From an uncultured Candidatus Saccharibacteria bacterium (GTDB lineage Bacteria; Patescibacteriota; Saccharimonadia; Saccharimonadales; Saccharimonadaceae): a DNA stretch of 64,000 bases. Below the pieces are notes generated by a model. It saw only the letters and a list, made by a program, of their open reading frames with translations. It ran no database searches and was not told the DNA's origin. The position numbers and the translations under genes are program-made. Of this stretch, positions 50,137-56,445 are shown one piece after another (position 1 is the stretch's first letter; each line of letters starts with the position of its first letter). Location of the stretch: positions 32,044 to 96,043 of the forward strand of contig CAMYAY010000003.1 in NCBI GenBank assembly GCA_947253945.1, written 5' to 3'.

Positions 50137-51387
50137 ATGAAACGCACTGAATTATTTACCAAGACGAGCAAAACGGTGCCAGCAGACGAGACTTCATTAA
50201 ATGCTCAGCTGCTCATCCGCGCGGGGTTCGTTCATAAAGAGATGGCAGGGGTATACGCCTTCTTGCCACTGGGGCTACGCACGCTCGAAAAGATAAAGGC
50301 GATTATTCGCGACGAGCTGACCAAGGTTGGCGGGCAGGAATTGCTGATGACTCACTTGCAGCCAAAAGCGTTGTGGGAGACTACCACGCGGTGGGACGAT
50401 AAGGTGGTGGACATCTGGTTCAAGACGAAGTTGCAAACGGGTGAAGATATTGGTCTTGCTTGGTCACACGAGGAGCCGATTATGAATATGCTCCGTGAGT
50501 ATGTCCATAGCTACAAAGACTTACCAGTGGCGGTGCACCAGTTCCAGACGAAGTTGCGCAACGAATTGCGCGCCAAGGCAGGCATTATGCGCGGCCGCGA
50601 GTTCCTGATGAGTGACATGTACAGTGTGCACGCGACCAAAGAGGACCTCGACCGCTTCTATGAAGAAGTCAAGCAGGCGTATTTGCGAGTGTACGACCGT
50701 CTTGGCATTGGCGACCAGACTTACGTAACTTTCGCCTCTGGTGGTGCCTTCACTAAGTTCAGTCACGAGTTTCAGACCATTTGTGACGCCGGCGAAGACT
50801 GGCTTTACCTAGACCGCGCGCGCAACATCGCCGTCAATGAAGAGGTGCTGGATGACGCGGCGGCAGAGCTGGGCCTCGATAAGAGCAAGCTAGAGCGTGT
50901 CCGCAGCGCAGAGGTGGGTAACATCTTCAACTTTGGCACTGACAAGGCGGAACAGATGGGTATCACCTTCATGGACCAAGACAACCAGCCAAAGCCATTC
51001 TGGTATGGTTCGTACGGCATTGGCGTGACCCGCGTGATGGGCGTGATTGCCGAGCTCTTTTCTGACGACCGCGGCCTCGTGTGGCCGGATAACATTGCGC
51101 CGTATCGCGTGTACCTCGTATCGATTGGCGACAGCGAGCCAGTACAAAAATCGGCCGAAGCGGTGTATAATTTATTGCAGTCCAAGGGCATTGAAGTGTT
51201 GTGGGATGACCGCGACGCCCGCCCAGGTGAGAAGTTTGCCGACGGCGACTTGATGGGTATTCCACATCGCGTGGTGATTAGCCCGAAGACCGTGGCAGCA
51301 GATAAGGTAGAATACAAAGCTCGTACGGCAGCCGACGCTAGAGCGTTGACGGTGAGCGAGTTAGTTGAACGATTGACTAAGGAGTAG
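50137..51387 (+). CDS. proS: Prolyl-tRNA synthetase, short form
   Basis: 416 residues from the ATG at 50137. TAAAAT (50124-50129) ends 7 nt upstream, so the ATG at 50110 is excluded. Class II motifs: GVYAFLPLGLRTLEKI, LAWSHEEP, RAKAGIMRGREFLMSDMYS, GSYGIGVTR. C-terminal anticodon domain (PYRVYLVSIGDSEP, VLWDDRDARPGEKFADGDLMGIPHRVVI). The ~180-residue editing insertion of bacterial ProRS is absent, so mischarged Ala-tRNA-Pro would need editing in trans. Confidence 0.95.
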   Translation: MKRTELFTKTSKTVPADETSLNAQLLIRAGFVHKEMAGVYAFLPLGLRTLEKIKAIIRDELTKVGGQELLMTHLQPKALWETTTRWDDKVVDIWFKTKLQTGEDIGLAWSHEEPIMNMLREYVHSYKDLPVAVHQFQTKLRNELRAKAGIMRGREFLMSDMYSVHATKEDLDRFYEEVKQAYLRVYDRLGIGDQTYVTFASGGAFTKFSHEFQTICDAGEDWLYLDRARNIAVNEEVLDDAAAELGLDKSKLERVRSAEVGNIFNFGTDKAEQMGITFMDQDNQPKPFWYGSYGIGVTRVMGVIAELFSDDRGLVWPDNIAPYRVYLVSIGDSEPVQKSAEAVYNLLQSKGIEVLWDDRDARPGEKFADGDLMGIPHRVVISPKTVAADKVEYKARTAADARALTVSELVERLTKE

Positions 51388-51398
51388 AAGGAGGAGAA

Positions 51399-51854
51399 AT
51401 GAAGAAGATTTTTCACATTACGGCCGCTGGTAAGCGGGAACTCGAAGACGAGCTCAAGAACTTGATTGATTCGCGCCCAGACGTGGCAGAAGAAATTGCC
51501 ACTGCGCGCGCTCAAGGCGACCTTTCAGAGAACGCAGAGTACACTTCAGCTCGTGAGCACCAGAACCGTGTGGAGAGCCGTATCGCGGAGATTGAAGAAA
51601 TTTTGAAGGGGGCGAAGATTATCGCCTCTGATGGCGACGGTACGGTTAGCCTTGGCGACACTTTGACGGTGGAGAGCAACGGCGTTCAGACCGAGTACCA
51701 GCTGGTGGGTGCAATCGAGGCCGACCCGCTTAACAACAAAATCAGCCACGAGTCGCCACTTGGTTCGGCTTTGCTTGGCAAGAAGGTGGGCGACACTGTG
51801 ACTATCAAGACCCCGAAGGGTGAGCGACAGTACACGATTGTCTCATTGCTATAG
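51399..51854 (+). CDS. greA: Transcription elongation factor GreA
   Basis: Stimulates transcript cleavage in backtracked RNA polymerase. 151 residues. N-terminal coiled coil with the acidic tip ARAQGDLSENAEYTSAREHQ and a C-terminal FKBP-like domain (SPLGSALLGKKVGDTVTIKTPKG). Shine-Dalgarno AAGGAGGAG, 11 nt after proS, so cotranscribed. Confidence 0.96.
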   Translation: MKKIFHITAAGKRELEDELKNLIDSRPDVAEEIATARAQGDLSENAEYTSAREHQNRVESRIAEIEEILKGAKIIASDGDGTVSLGDTLTVESNGVQTEYQLVGAIEADPLNNKISHESPLGSALLGKKVGDTVTIKTPKGERQYTIVSLL

Positions 51855-51878
51855 AATTATAAATTAGAGCAAAAATAA

Positions 51879-51900
51879 AGGCGCTACGATGGTAGCGCCT
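51879..51900. terminator. Bidirectional terminator, greA and the 51915 gene
   Basis: AGGCGCTAC-GATG-GTAGCGCCT with an A-rich upstream flank that reads as T-rich on the minus strand. Confidence 0.85.
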
Positions 51901-51914
51901 ATTAAGTTAAGTTA

Positions 51915-52478
51915 TCACATGGTTTTCCAGTAGTAAACGGTGTGGTTGTTATCTGATTCGATTGGGTCAAGTAAGACGACTACGGCGAGTCGCGCGTTGT
52001 TGCCAAACGAAGTGAGATAAATCAACTCGGCGCCGTGGCCGTTTGCAGTGTACTTTTTTGGTACTTGCAAATAGAGGCACATGGCAGGGTCTAGCTGCCT
52101 TGCGAGGCGCTTTGGATAATCCATGGCGCAGTTATCAATGTCTTTCGACAGGGCGCGCAAGAAGTCGTCACTTGGCATGAAGGCGGTGGCCTTTTGCTTG
52201 CAACTCTCGAGGTCGATACCATCAAGGACGGTGGTGAACTTGGGGTAATCTTTGGCGATGTCGTCAACGCAATATTTAATGTTGACCGCTGGGCAGTCAA
52301 CAAAGGCGTGAACAAAGCGCGAACTTTTGTGGTGACGCTTGTCGTAAACCAAGCTGTGGCAGGCGGAGAGTGACTCTCTAGTGTGCGCCTCGGCGCCGTG
52401 CTTGATGCCCGAGTCTTCGCGCTCAAAGAGCTTATGAACATTGCGCATTAGCCGGCTAAGCGGGTGATTTGACTGCAT
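51915..52478 (-). CDS. Cytosolic protein of the FxPxxxF paralogous family
   Basis: 187 residues from the ATG at 52478. The longer frame to 52706 crosses the promoter. Contains AFMPSDDFLRALSKDIDNCAMDYPKRLARQL, the family motif followed by helices, and a beta-rich end (ELIYLTSFGNNARLAVVVLLDPIESDNNHTVYYW). In the leader a GTTATC / GATAAC hairpin holds the AAAAGGAGGA ribosome site in its loop. The leader box is GCACCTTAC. Strong control of translation is likely. The function is unknown. Confidence 0.8.
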   Translation of the reverse strand: MQSNHPLSRLMRNVHKLFEREDSGIKHGAEAHTRESLSACHSLVYDKRHHKSSRFVHAFVDCPAVNIKYCVDDIAKDYPKFTTVLDGIDLESCKQKATAFMPSDDFLRALSKDIDNCAMDYPKRLARQLDPAMCLYLQVPKKYTANGHGAELIYLTSFGNNARLAVVVLLDPIESDNNHTVYYWKTM

Positions 52479-52513
52479 AGTTATCTCCTCCTTTTGTGAT
52501 AACGGTAAGGTGC
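52472..52513 (-). promoter_or_regulatory. Leader with box GCACCTTAC and Shine-Dalgarno hairpin
   Basis: On the minus strand GCACCTTAC (52513-52505) precedes GTTATC and GATAAC arms that enclose the AGGAGG site in a 12-nt loop. The ribosome site is thus presented in a hairpin loop, a good target for loop-loop RNA regulation. Confidence 0.5.
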
Positions 52514-52531
52514 GATCAAATGATACTCTAT

Positions 52532-52561
52532 TATAGTGCCATAAAAATGTGTAATTGTCAA
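52532..52561 (-). promoter_or_regulatory. Promoter of the 51915-52478 gene
   Basis: TTGACA (52561-52556), 17 bp, CACTAT, with an alternative TATAAT three bases further on. Confidence 0.55.
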
Positions 52562-52586
52562 GAGGTAGGTGTCTGGGATAAAAGTG

Positions 52587-52615
52587 TTGACATGTTGCGG
52601 GGAATATGATATATT
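52587..52615 (+). promoter_or_regulatory. Promoter of the 52.6 kb candidate RNA
   Basis: TTGACA (52587-52592), 17-bp spacer, TATATT (52610-52615) preceded by TGA. No protein-coding frame follows for over 500 bases. Confidence 0.7.
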
Positions 52616-52847
52616 TAGATTGGTTCAGGTAAACTGGACTTGTCTGAATAGATATGAGAAGGGTTTTGGCACGGTCCGCGTTGTAGCCAAACCTCTCATT
52701 GCACATTGAAAAGGAATAATTATGCAGATAGCCTCTGTTGGTAATCTGTATTATTACGTAGGAAGTTGCCGTTACCGGTAATTGCGGAGTGGAGGTTTTA
52801 CGTACTCCCCATAATATATTCGGCCTTTGGCAGGTAGTTAGCTCCTC

Positions 52848-52856
52848 GTAATGTAC
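52848..52856 (+). promoter_or_regulatory. Loop sequence complementary to the leader boxes
   Basis: GTAATGTAC directly after CTCCTC in the hairpin loop. It pairs with 11 bases of the 28255 leader, 12 of the 29070 leader and 12 of 13 in the 9623 leader. Confidence 0.5.
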
Positions 52857-53003
52857 ATAAGTAACCTGCTAGGCACGACCAATCCAAGTTCTGTTGGTTG
52901 TGATGACATCGTGCCTAGCGGGCCACTTAATTTCCTAAGCCGTTGCGGCATCATATTTATTTATCTTATGACTTGTTAATAAAATATGCCGTTACCGCTG
53001 TTT

Positions 53004-53029
53004 ACCCCCGCCTTTGGGGGTTATTTTTT
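53004..53029 (+). terminator. Terminator of the 52.6 kb RNA
   Basis: ACCCCC-GCCTTT-GGGGGT followed by TATTTTTT. Confidence 0.85.
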
Positions 53030-53041
53030 ATCTACGCATTA

Positions 53042-53070
53042 TTGACAAATTAGGCTTAATGTTGTACTAT
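53042..53070 (+). promoter_or_regulatory. Promoter of the 53125 gene
   Basis: TTGACA (53042-53047), 17-bp spacer, TACTAT (53065-53070), leader about 48 nt with GGAG. Confidence 0.75.
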
Positions 53071-53124
53071 AAAACTGTTCCAGAGAGTCTGGGATGTTCT
53101 TTGGTAAATTGGAGTGTGATAAAA

Positions 53125-53307
53125 ATGTCACAACATTGTGAATATGCTAAGGCATATGAAGAGGGCAGAATTGCTAACGTTAGTAAACCAACTCTACTTG
53201 GTAATTGTAGCCAGCCCGCTATTTGGTACATCAACGGTACTGATATACCGGTTTGCTATTATCATAAAAAGTTAGCCGAAGGTGCTATTGGTTCATACGC
53301 AGTTTAA
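53125..53307 (+). CDS. Small Cys/His protein, probable zinc ribbon
   Basis: 60 residues. HCEYAKAYEEG, then NCSQPAIWYINGTDIPVCYYHKKL: three Cys and a His in a CxxPA...CxxH arrangement that could hold zinc. No signal peptide. The upstream frame from 53014 precedes the promoter and terminator, so the ATG at 53125 is chosen. It sits between candidate RNA genes and has its own promoter and terminator. It may be an RNA- or protein-binding adaptor, but no function is shown. Confidence 0.7.
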   Translation: MSQHCEYAKAYEEGRIANVSKPTLLGNCSQPAIWYINGTDIPVCYYHKKLAEGAIGSYAV

Positions 53308-53345
53308 TTAATATCCAACTCCATGGTCAGCCAAGGCTGACGCTC

Positions 53346-53368
53346 GGGCGGCTTAGCCGCCCTTTTTT
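53346..53368 (+). terminator. Terminator of the 53125 gene
   Basis: GGGCGGC-TTA-GCCGCCC followed by TTTTTT. Confidence 0.95.
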
Positions 53369-53420
53369 AGTGGTCGCAAGCAGGGCAATCGGCGAATTTA
53401 AAAAAGTTAAGTGGTTATGC

Positions 53421-53448
53421 TTGCAAAGCTCAAATAGTATGATACAAT
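53421..53448 (+). promoter_or_regulatory. Promoter of the 53.5 kb candidate RNA
   Basis: TTGCAA (53421-53426), 16-bp spacer, TACAAT (53443-53448) preceded by TGA. Confidence 0.55.
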
Positions 53449-53454
53449 TAATAT

Positions 53455-53740
53455 AGTTTAGCGTTGCTGCTAAACTAACCATATCTAGGGTCTAGCTAGC
53501 TAGACCAGCTCATTATAAACCCATTAGTTAGGAGGTGGGCCTATTGACTACCTCTACATTCTGGATAGAGTATTGTTAATCTAATTATGTTGCATGAGGC
53601 ACGCGTAGTACCATTATTAATGCGTGGGCTATGAGTCTTATCTGTAAGGTCAAGCAATTATCTTGCACGGTAACTAGCTCCTTTGATATAACATCAAGCA
53701 CAGGCTCATAGCCCATTTATTCATAACTAGATTTAACTTG
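53455..53740 (+). ncRNA. Candidate structured RNA with multibranched 3' domain
   Basis: No ORF. The 5' hairpin TAGTTTAGC / GCTAAACTA is perfect, followed by the palindrome GGTCTAGCTAGCTAGACC. The 3' domain is closed by a perfect 10-bp stem GGGCTATGAG (53626-53635) / CTCATAGCCC (53705-53714) and holds three small hairpins: CTTA-TCTG-TAAG, CAAG / CTTG, and TTGAT / ATCAA. The single-stranded part CACGGTAACTAGCTCCT contains an anti-Shine-Dalgarno and resembles the 52.84 kb loop (TAGTTAGCTCCT). The 3' end is not well defined. Confidence 0.55.
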
Positions 53741-53813
53741 TTGTATTACAACTTAATAGCGTGGCTAATTATTTTATTATATATAAAGTATTTATCCTTT
53801 GCTATAATTGTAT

Positions 53814-53926
53814 AGCGTATCTTCTTTCTTGTTAAAAACTTATTGGGTATTACACCGCCTTAGCCGATACTGATTTCATTGAGTTTCCTTTGCCATGGGT
53901 CAGTGTCCGCTAAGGCGGCTTTTTCT
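53814..53926 (+). ncRNA. Candidate small RNA of about 110 nt
   Basis: TATAAT (53803-53808) starts it. It ends in a long hairpin, CCGCCTTAGC / GCTAAGGCGG (53855-53864 / 53909-53918), continued inward by GATACTGA / TCAGTGTC, followed by CTTTTTCTTTT. The loop TTTCATTGAGTTTCCTTTGC is large and pyrimidine-rich. No ORF. The terminator has no gene upstream to serve other than this RNA or the one at 53.5 kb. Confidence 0.6.
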
Positions 53927-54083
53927 TTTGTATTATTTAGTATTATTGGGCATTAGACACTTGTTGGCGGAAGTGGCGGCAGGGCAATAACAGAGTTAGA
54001 CAGTATGGCAAATTGGCAAATATTGCAAATTGATGCTATAACTATTGACATTTTAACGCGCTTGTGGTAGTATAATAAATGTT

Positions 54084-54332
54084 ATGAAGAACAACACAAA
54101 CAAATCAAACAAATCAAACAAATGTCAAAAAGCTAACAAGAGCACTAAGGCTGTTGCTGTCGAGCAGGAAGTTGACCGCGCACGCGTCAACGCTCTCTCA
54201 AACGAAATTGTCAAGAATAGCGTCTTGTTTGGTTCACTAATGGTCAACCTTTTTGTCTTGACCGCCTTCATGTTGGCCGTGACCGACGCGCCAAGTGCCC
54301 AAGCCTTAGGTAGCTTGATTGCCAACCTTTAA
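54084..54332 (+). CDS. Small single-pass membrane protein
   Basis: 82 residues. A Lys/Asn/Ser-rich start with repeated NKSNKSNK (codons AACAAATCA repeated), a helical charged part (VDRARVNALSNEIV) and one hydrophobic helix (VLFGSLMVNLFVLTAFMLAV). TTGACA, then TAGTATAAT, ends 7 nt before the ATG, so it is leaderless. Terminator at 54363. The function is unknown. Confidence 0.7.
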   Translation: MKNNTNKSNKSNKCQKANKSTKAVAVEQEVDRARVNALSNEIVKNSVLFGSLMVNLFVLTAFMLAVTDAPSAQALGSLIANL

Positions 54333-54362
54333 ACCTTTTAATATTAAACCCACTAACTTTGA

Positions 54363-54386
54363 CCCCGACCTCTGGTCGGGGATTTT
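54363..54386 (+). terminator. Terminator of the 54084 gene
   Basis: CCCCGACC-TCT-GGTCGGGG followed by ATTTT. Confidence 0.9.
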
Positions 54387-54490
54387 GGTTGGGGCGGGGT
54401 AGTGTGTAAATTTACAACACAAGTTGGCAGGCAGTTATATCTGTTAAATGCCCATTTTTTCCACACACGCGCCCTTAAAATGGCAGCTTG

Positions 54491-54544
54491 TGGGTAAAAA
54501 TGTCAAAAAAAGACTTGCATGTGGGGCGTGGTGGGTAGTATAAT
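54491..54544 (+). promoter_or_regulatory. mraZ promoter with MraZ-type TGGGN repeats
   Basis: TTGCAT (54515-54520), 18-bp spacer, TATAAT (54539-54544). The spacer contains TGGGG-CGTGG-TGGGT (54522-54536), two TGGGN units 5 nt apart as bound by MraZ in E. coli. A further TGGGT lies at 54491. Autorepression of the dcw cluster by MraZ is likely. Confidence 0.7.
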
Positions 54545-54623
54545 TAAGTCAGTGGAAGAAAAGAAACAACCACGAACATAAAAACAACCAAGCTAACTAA
54601 AATAGTTGATTGTACCATACCAA

Positions 54624-54989
54624 ATGAGCAAAGTTGATTACTTCGAACGCAAGCTAGACGACAAACATCGTCTGACCATCCCAGTAGAATTACGGGGTGA
54701 ATTTGCGAGCGGCGTAGTCATCACCCGTGGCTTTGGTAAGTATTTGCATCTCTATGCGAAGGAAGTTTGGGATAATGAAATGGAATCTGCATTGCAGGGC
54801 AACATCTTGGATGAGCACATCGCCGACCTAAACGTTAAGTTTCGGGCTGGCAAGTCAGAGGCCGAGATGGACGCCAAGCAGGGGCGGATTACCATTGAAC
54901 AGCACCTACTTGATTACGCCAAGATTGACCGCGACGTGGTCGCCATCCGGGCGGGCAAGTATTGGCGGTTGACTGCGCAAGCAGATTAA
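54624..54989 (+). CDS. mraZ: Transcriptional regulator MraZ
   Basis: 121 residues, two AbrB-like halves: YFERKLDDKHRLTIPVELRG and the second repeat KQGRITIEQHLLDYAKIDRDVVAIRAG. First gene of the division and cell-wall cluster. The leader is about 75 nt of A-rich sequence and the ATG lacks a clear Shine-Dalgarno. It probably binds its own promoter repeats. Confidence 0.93.
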   Translation: MSKVDYFERKLDDKHRLTIPVELRGEFASGVVITRGFGKYLHLYAKEVWDNEMESALQGNILDEHIADLNVKFRAGKSEAEMDAKQGRITIEQHLLDYAKIDRDVVAIRAGKYWRLTAQAD

Positions 54990-55009
54990 CAATTTAATAA
55001 TATGGTTCT

Positions 55010-55028
55010 TTTGACCCTAAAGGTCAAA
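55010..55028 (+). promoter_or_regulatory. Small hairpin after mraZ
   Basis: TTTGACC / GGTCAAA perfect stem with a 5-nt loop, followed by GGAG and no T run. It could be a processing or regulatory hairpin. Confidence 0.35.
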
Positions 55029-55052
55029 GGAGCCAACGAAAGCACTTTAACA

Positions 55053-55253
55053 GAGGACACATACGTGACAACCAGCTGGAGCGCGGTAGCCAGACCGAAG
55101 TACCGTCGCACTAGAAGGAAGCAATTCCTTTAAAATTCCACCTCACACATAAGTCTCTCATTACACTGGCGGCTAAGTCACAACTAGCCAGAGCAGTGTT
55201 ACAAAAATAAAACAAACAATCAAATAAACACTGGTTGTTGCATATGTGTCCTC
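55053..55253 (+). other. 201-bp element with long terminal inverted repeats between mraZ and rsmH
   Basis: The ends GAGGACACATA and TATGTGTCCTC are perfect 11-bp inverted repeats. Inside them ACAACCAG and CTGGTTGT extend the pairing with one 4-nt interruption (23 positions in all). The interior has further stems (GGCTA / TAGCC; GGAA / TTCC) and no ORF. It is either a structured RNA leader of rsmH, analogous in position to the known actinobacterial mraW RNA motif, or a small non-autonomous insertion. Confidence 0.6.
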
Positions 55254-55266
55254 CGTAACAAGAGTA

Positions 55267-56172
55267 ATGAATAATCCACCACAACAACTTCATATTCCTG
55301 TGCTTTTTGCGGATACATTAGCTTTGCTAAACCCGCAGCCAAACGAACACTACCTTGATTTAACTGCCGGTTACGGTGGTCATGCAAAGGGAGTTATTGC
55401 TCGAATTGGCACGGCGGCAAACGCGACCCTGTGCGATCGTGATGCCTTTGCTATTGCTAATCTAGCCCCGCTAAAAGAGCAGGGTGCTCAACTCATACAT
55501 AGTGACTACCTGTCAGCGGCGCAACAGCTGCTTGAGGCGGGCAAGACTTTTGATATGATTTTGCTTGACTTAGGTGTCAGTTCTGTGCAGCTGGACCGAG
55601 CCGAGCGCGGCTTCTCATTTATGCATGATGGGCCGCTTGATATGCGCATGGACCAGAGCCAAGACCTCACGGCCGCGACTTTGGTGAACCGCTATAGCGA
55701 GCGTTACCTGATTGACATCTTTGAGAATTATGGAGAAATGGGGCAGCGAGAAGCTGCGAAAGTGGCGCGGGCTATTGTAGTGCGGCGAAAACAGCAGCCA
55801 TTTACGACTACTGCCGACCTTGCCGACGTGATTCGAGTTGCCATTGGCGAACTTGATCAAGGCAAGCACCACAAGATACATCCGGCAACGCGCGCTTTTC
55901 AAGCCTTACGGATTGCGGTGAATGATGAGCTGGGCCAGCTGGAGCGGACTTTGCCGTTAGCGGTGAAGTTGTTGAACAGCGGTGGCCGACTAGCCATCAT
56001 CTCATTTCATAGCCTTGAAGACCGACTGGTGAAGCGCTTTATGCGCGACCACGCCGACGCCTTCGACTTACCGCTAGTTACTTTGACCAAGAAGCCAATT
56101 GATGGTGCTATTAATGACGTTTCCAATCCGCGTGCTCGTAGTGCAAAGCTACGCGCCGTATTGAAAAAATAA
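55267..56172 (+). CDS. rsmH: 16S rRNA (cytosine1402-N4)-methyltransferase
   Basis: 301 residues from the ATG at 55267; the upstream GTG at 55246 lies in the inverted repeat. IPVLFADTLALLNPQPNEHYLDLTAGYGGHAKGV is the SAM-binding start. Other family motifs are ILLDLGVSSVQLDRAERGFSF, GPLDMRMD, ATRAFQALRIAVNDEL and LAIISFHSLEDRLVKRFM. Second dcw gene. No strong Shine-Dalgarno, so the upstream structure may matter for translation. Confidence 0.96.
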   Translation: MNNPPQQLHIPVLFADTLALLNPQPNEHYLDLTAGYGGHAKGVIARIGTAANATLCDRDAFAIANLAPLKEQGAQLIHSDYLSAAQQLLEAGKTFDMILLDLGVSSVQLDRAERGFSFMHDGPLDMRMDQSQDLTAATLVNRYSERYLIDIFENYGEMGQREAAKVARAIVVRRKQQPFTTTADLADVIRVAIGELDQGKHHKIHPATRAFQALRIAVNDELGQLERTLPLAVKLLNSGGRLAIISFHSLEDRLVKRFMRDHADAFDLPLVTLTKKPIDGAINDVSNPRARSAKLRAVLKK

Positions 56173-56194
56173 ACAAAAATAAGAAAGGAGCGAT

Positions 56195-56257
56195 ATGCCA
56201 ATCAAAGTTAGTGGTCGTAGCTACGCTCACAACATCGTTGTCCGCCGCGTTAAGTAG
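56195..56257 (+). CDS. 20-residue basic micropeptide in the dcw cluster
   Basis: ATG with the strong Shine-Dalgarno GAAAGGAG 5 nt upstream encodes MPIKVSGRSYAHNIVVRRVK and TAG. It sits 22 nt after rsmH. The composition (five Arg/Lys near the end, HNIVVRRV) suggests a real small protein or a leader peptide that controls the hairpins before ftsL. No family is recognised. Confidence 0.6.
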   Translation: MPIKVSGRSYAHNIVVRRVK

Positions 56258-56275
56258 TAACTAAGGCAGAAACGG

Positions 56276-56300
56276 GGTCTGCCCACCAAAAGGGCAGGCC
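56276..56300 (+). promoter_or_regulatory. Hairpin 1 before ftsL
   Basis: GGTCTGCCC pairs with GGGCAGGCC (one G:U) around a 7-nt loop, 18 nt after the micropeptide stop. No T run follows, so it is not an ordinary terminator. Confidence 0.6.
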
Positions 56301-56332
56301 TGGTTGTGATAAAACAAACACTTAAAACAAAC

Positions 56333-56387
56333 ATTACATGCAGAACTGCGTGGATTACGTGTTAGTCCGCGGTGTTTTGCATGTAAT
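56333..56387 (+). promoter_or_regulatory. Hairpin 2 before ftsL
   Basis: A perfect 10-bp stem ATTACATGCA / TGCATGTAAT closes an inner imperfect stem (GCGTGGATTA with TTAGTCCGCGG) and a CGTG loop. It lies 58 nt before the ftsL ATG. Confidence 0.6.
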
Positions 56388-56445
56388 CATGTGAATTGCG
56401 AGAAACAAAAAGTCAAATTAAAAAAAGAAAGGAACAACTAGGCAG

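Larger units (their letters stand above)
52622..53029 (+). ncRNA. Candidate structured RNA, about 400 nt, with anti-Shine-Dalgarno loop
   Basis: It runs from a consensus promoter to an intrinsic terminator, with no convincing ORF. Successive stems: GCCAAACC-type hairpin (~52656-52698); AATAAT...CAGAT stem (~52717-52755); TTACC / GGTAA; GGAGT / ACTCC; a hairpin GCAGGT.../...ACCTGC (52830-52869) with loop GCTCCTCGTAATGTACA; and a 10-bp stem CTAGGCACGA / TCGTGCCTAG (52869-52918). The loop is complementary to ribosome sites and to the GTACATTAC leader box. RNase P, tmRNA and SRP signatures are absent. There may be more than one RNA here. Confidence 0.6.

Noticed and set aside
51915..52706. Longer start for the 51915 gene
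   Set aside because: The upstream part crosses its promoter, leader box and Shine-Dalgarno.
52622..53029. RNase P RNA, tmRNA or SRP RNA
   Set aside because: None of the conserved core sequences of these RNAs is present.
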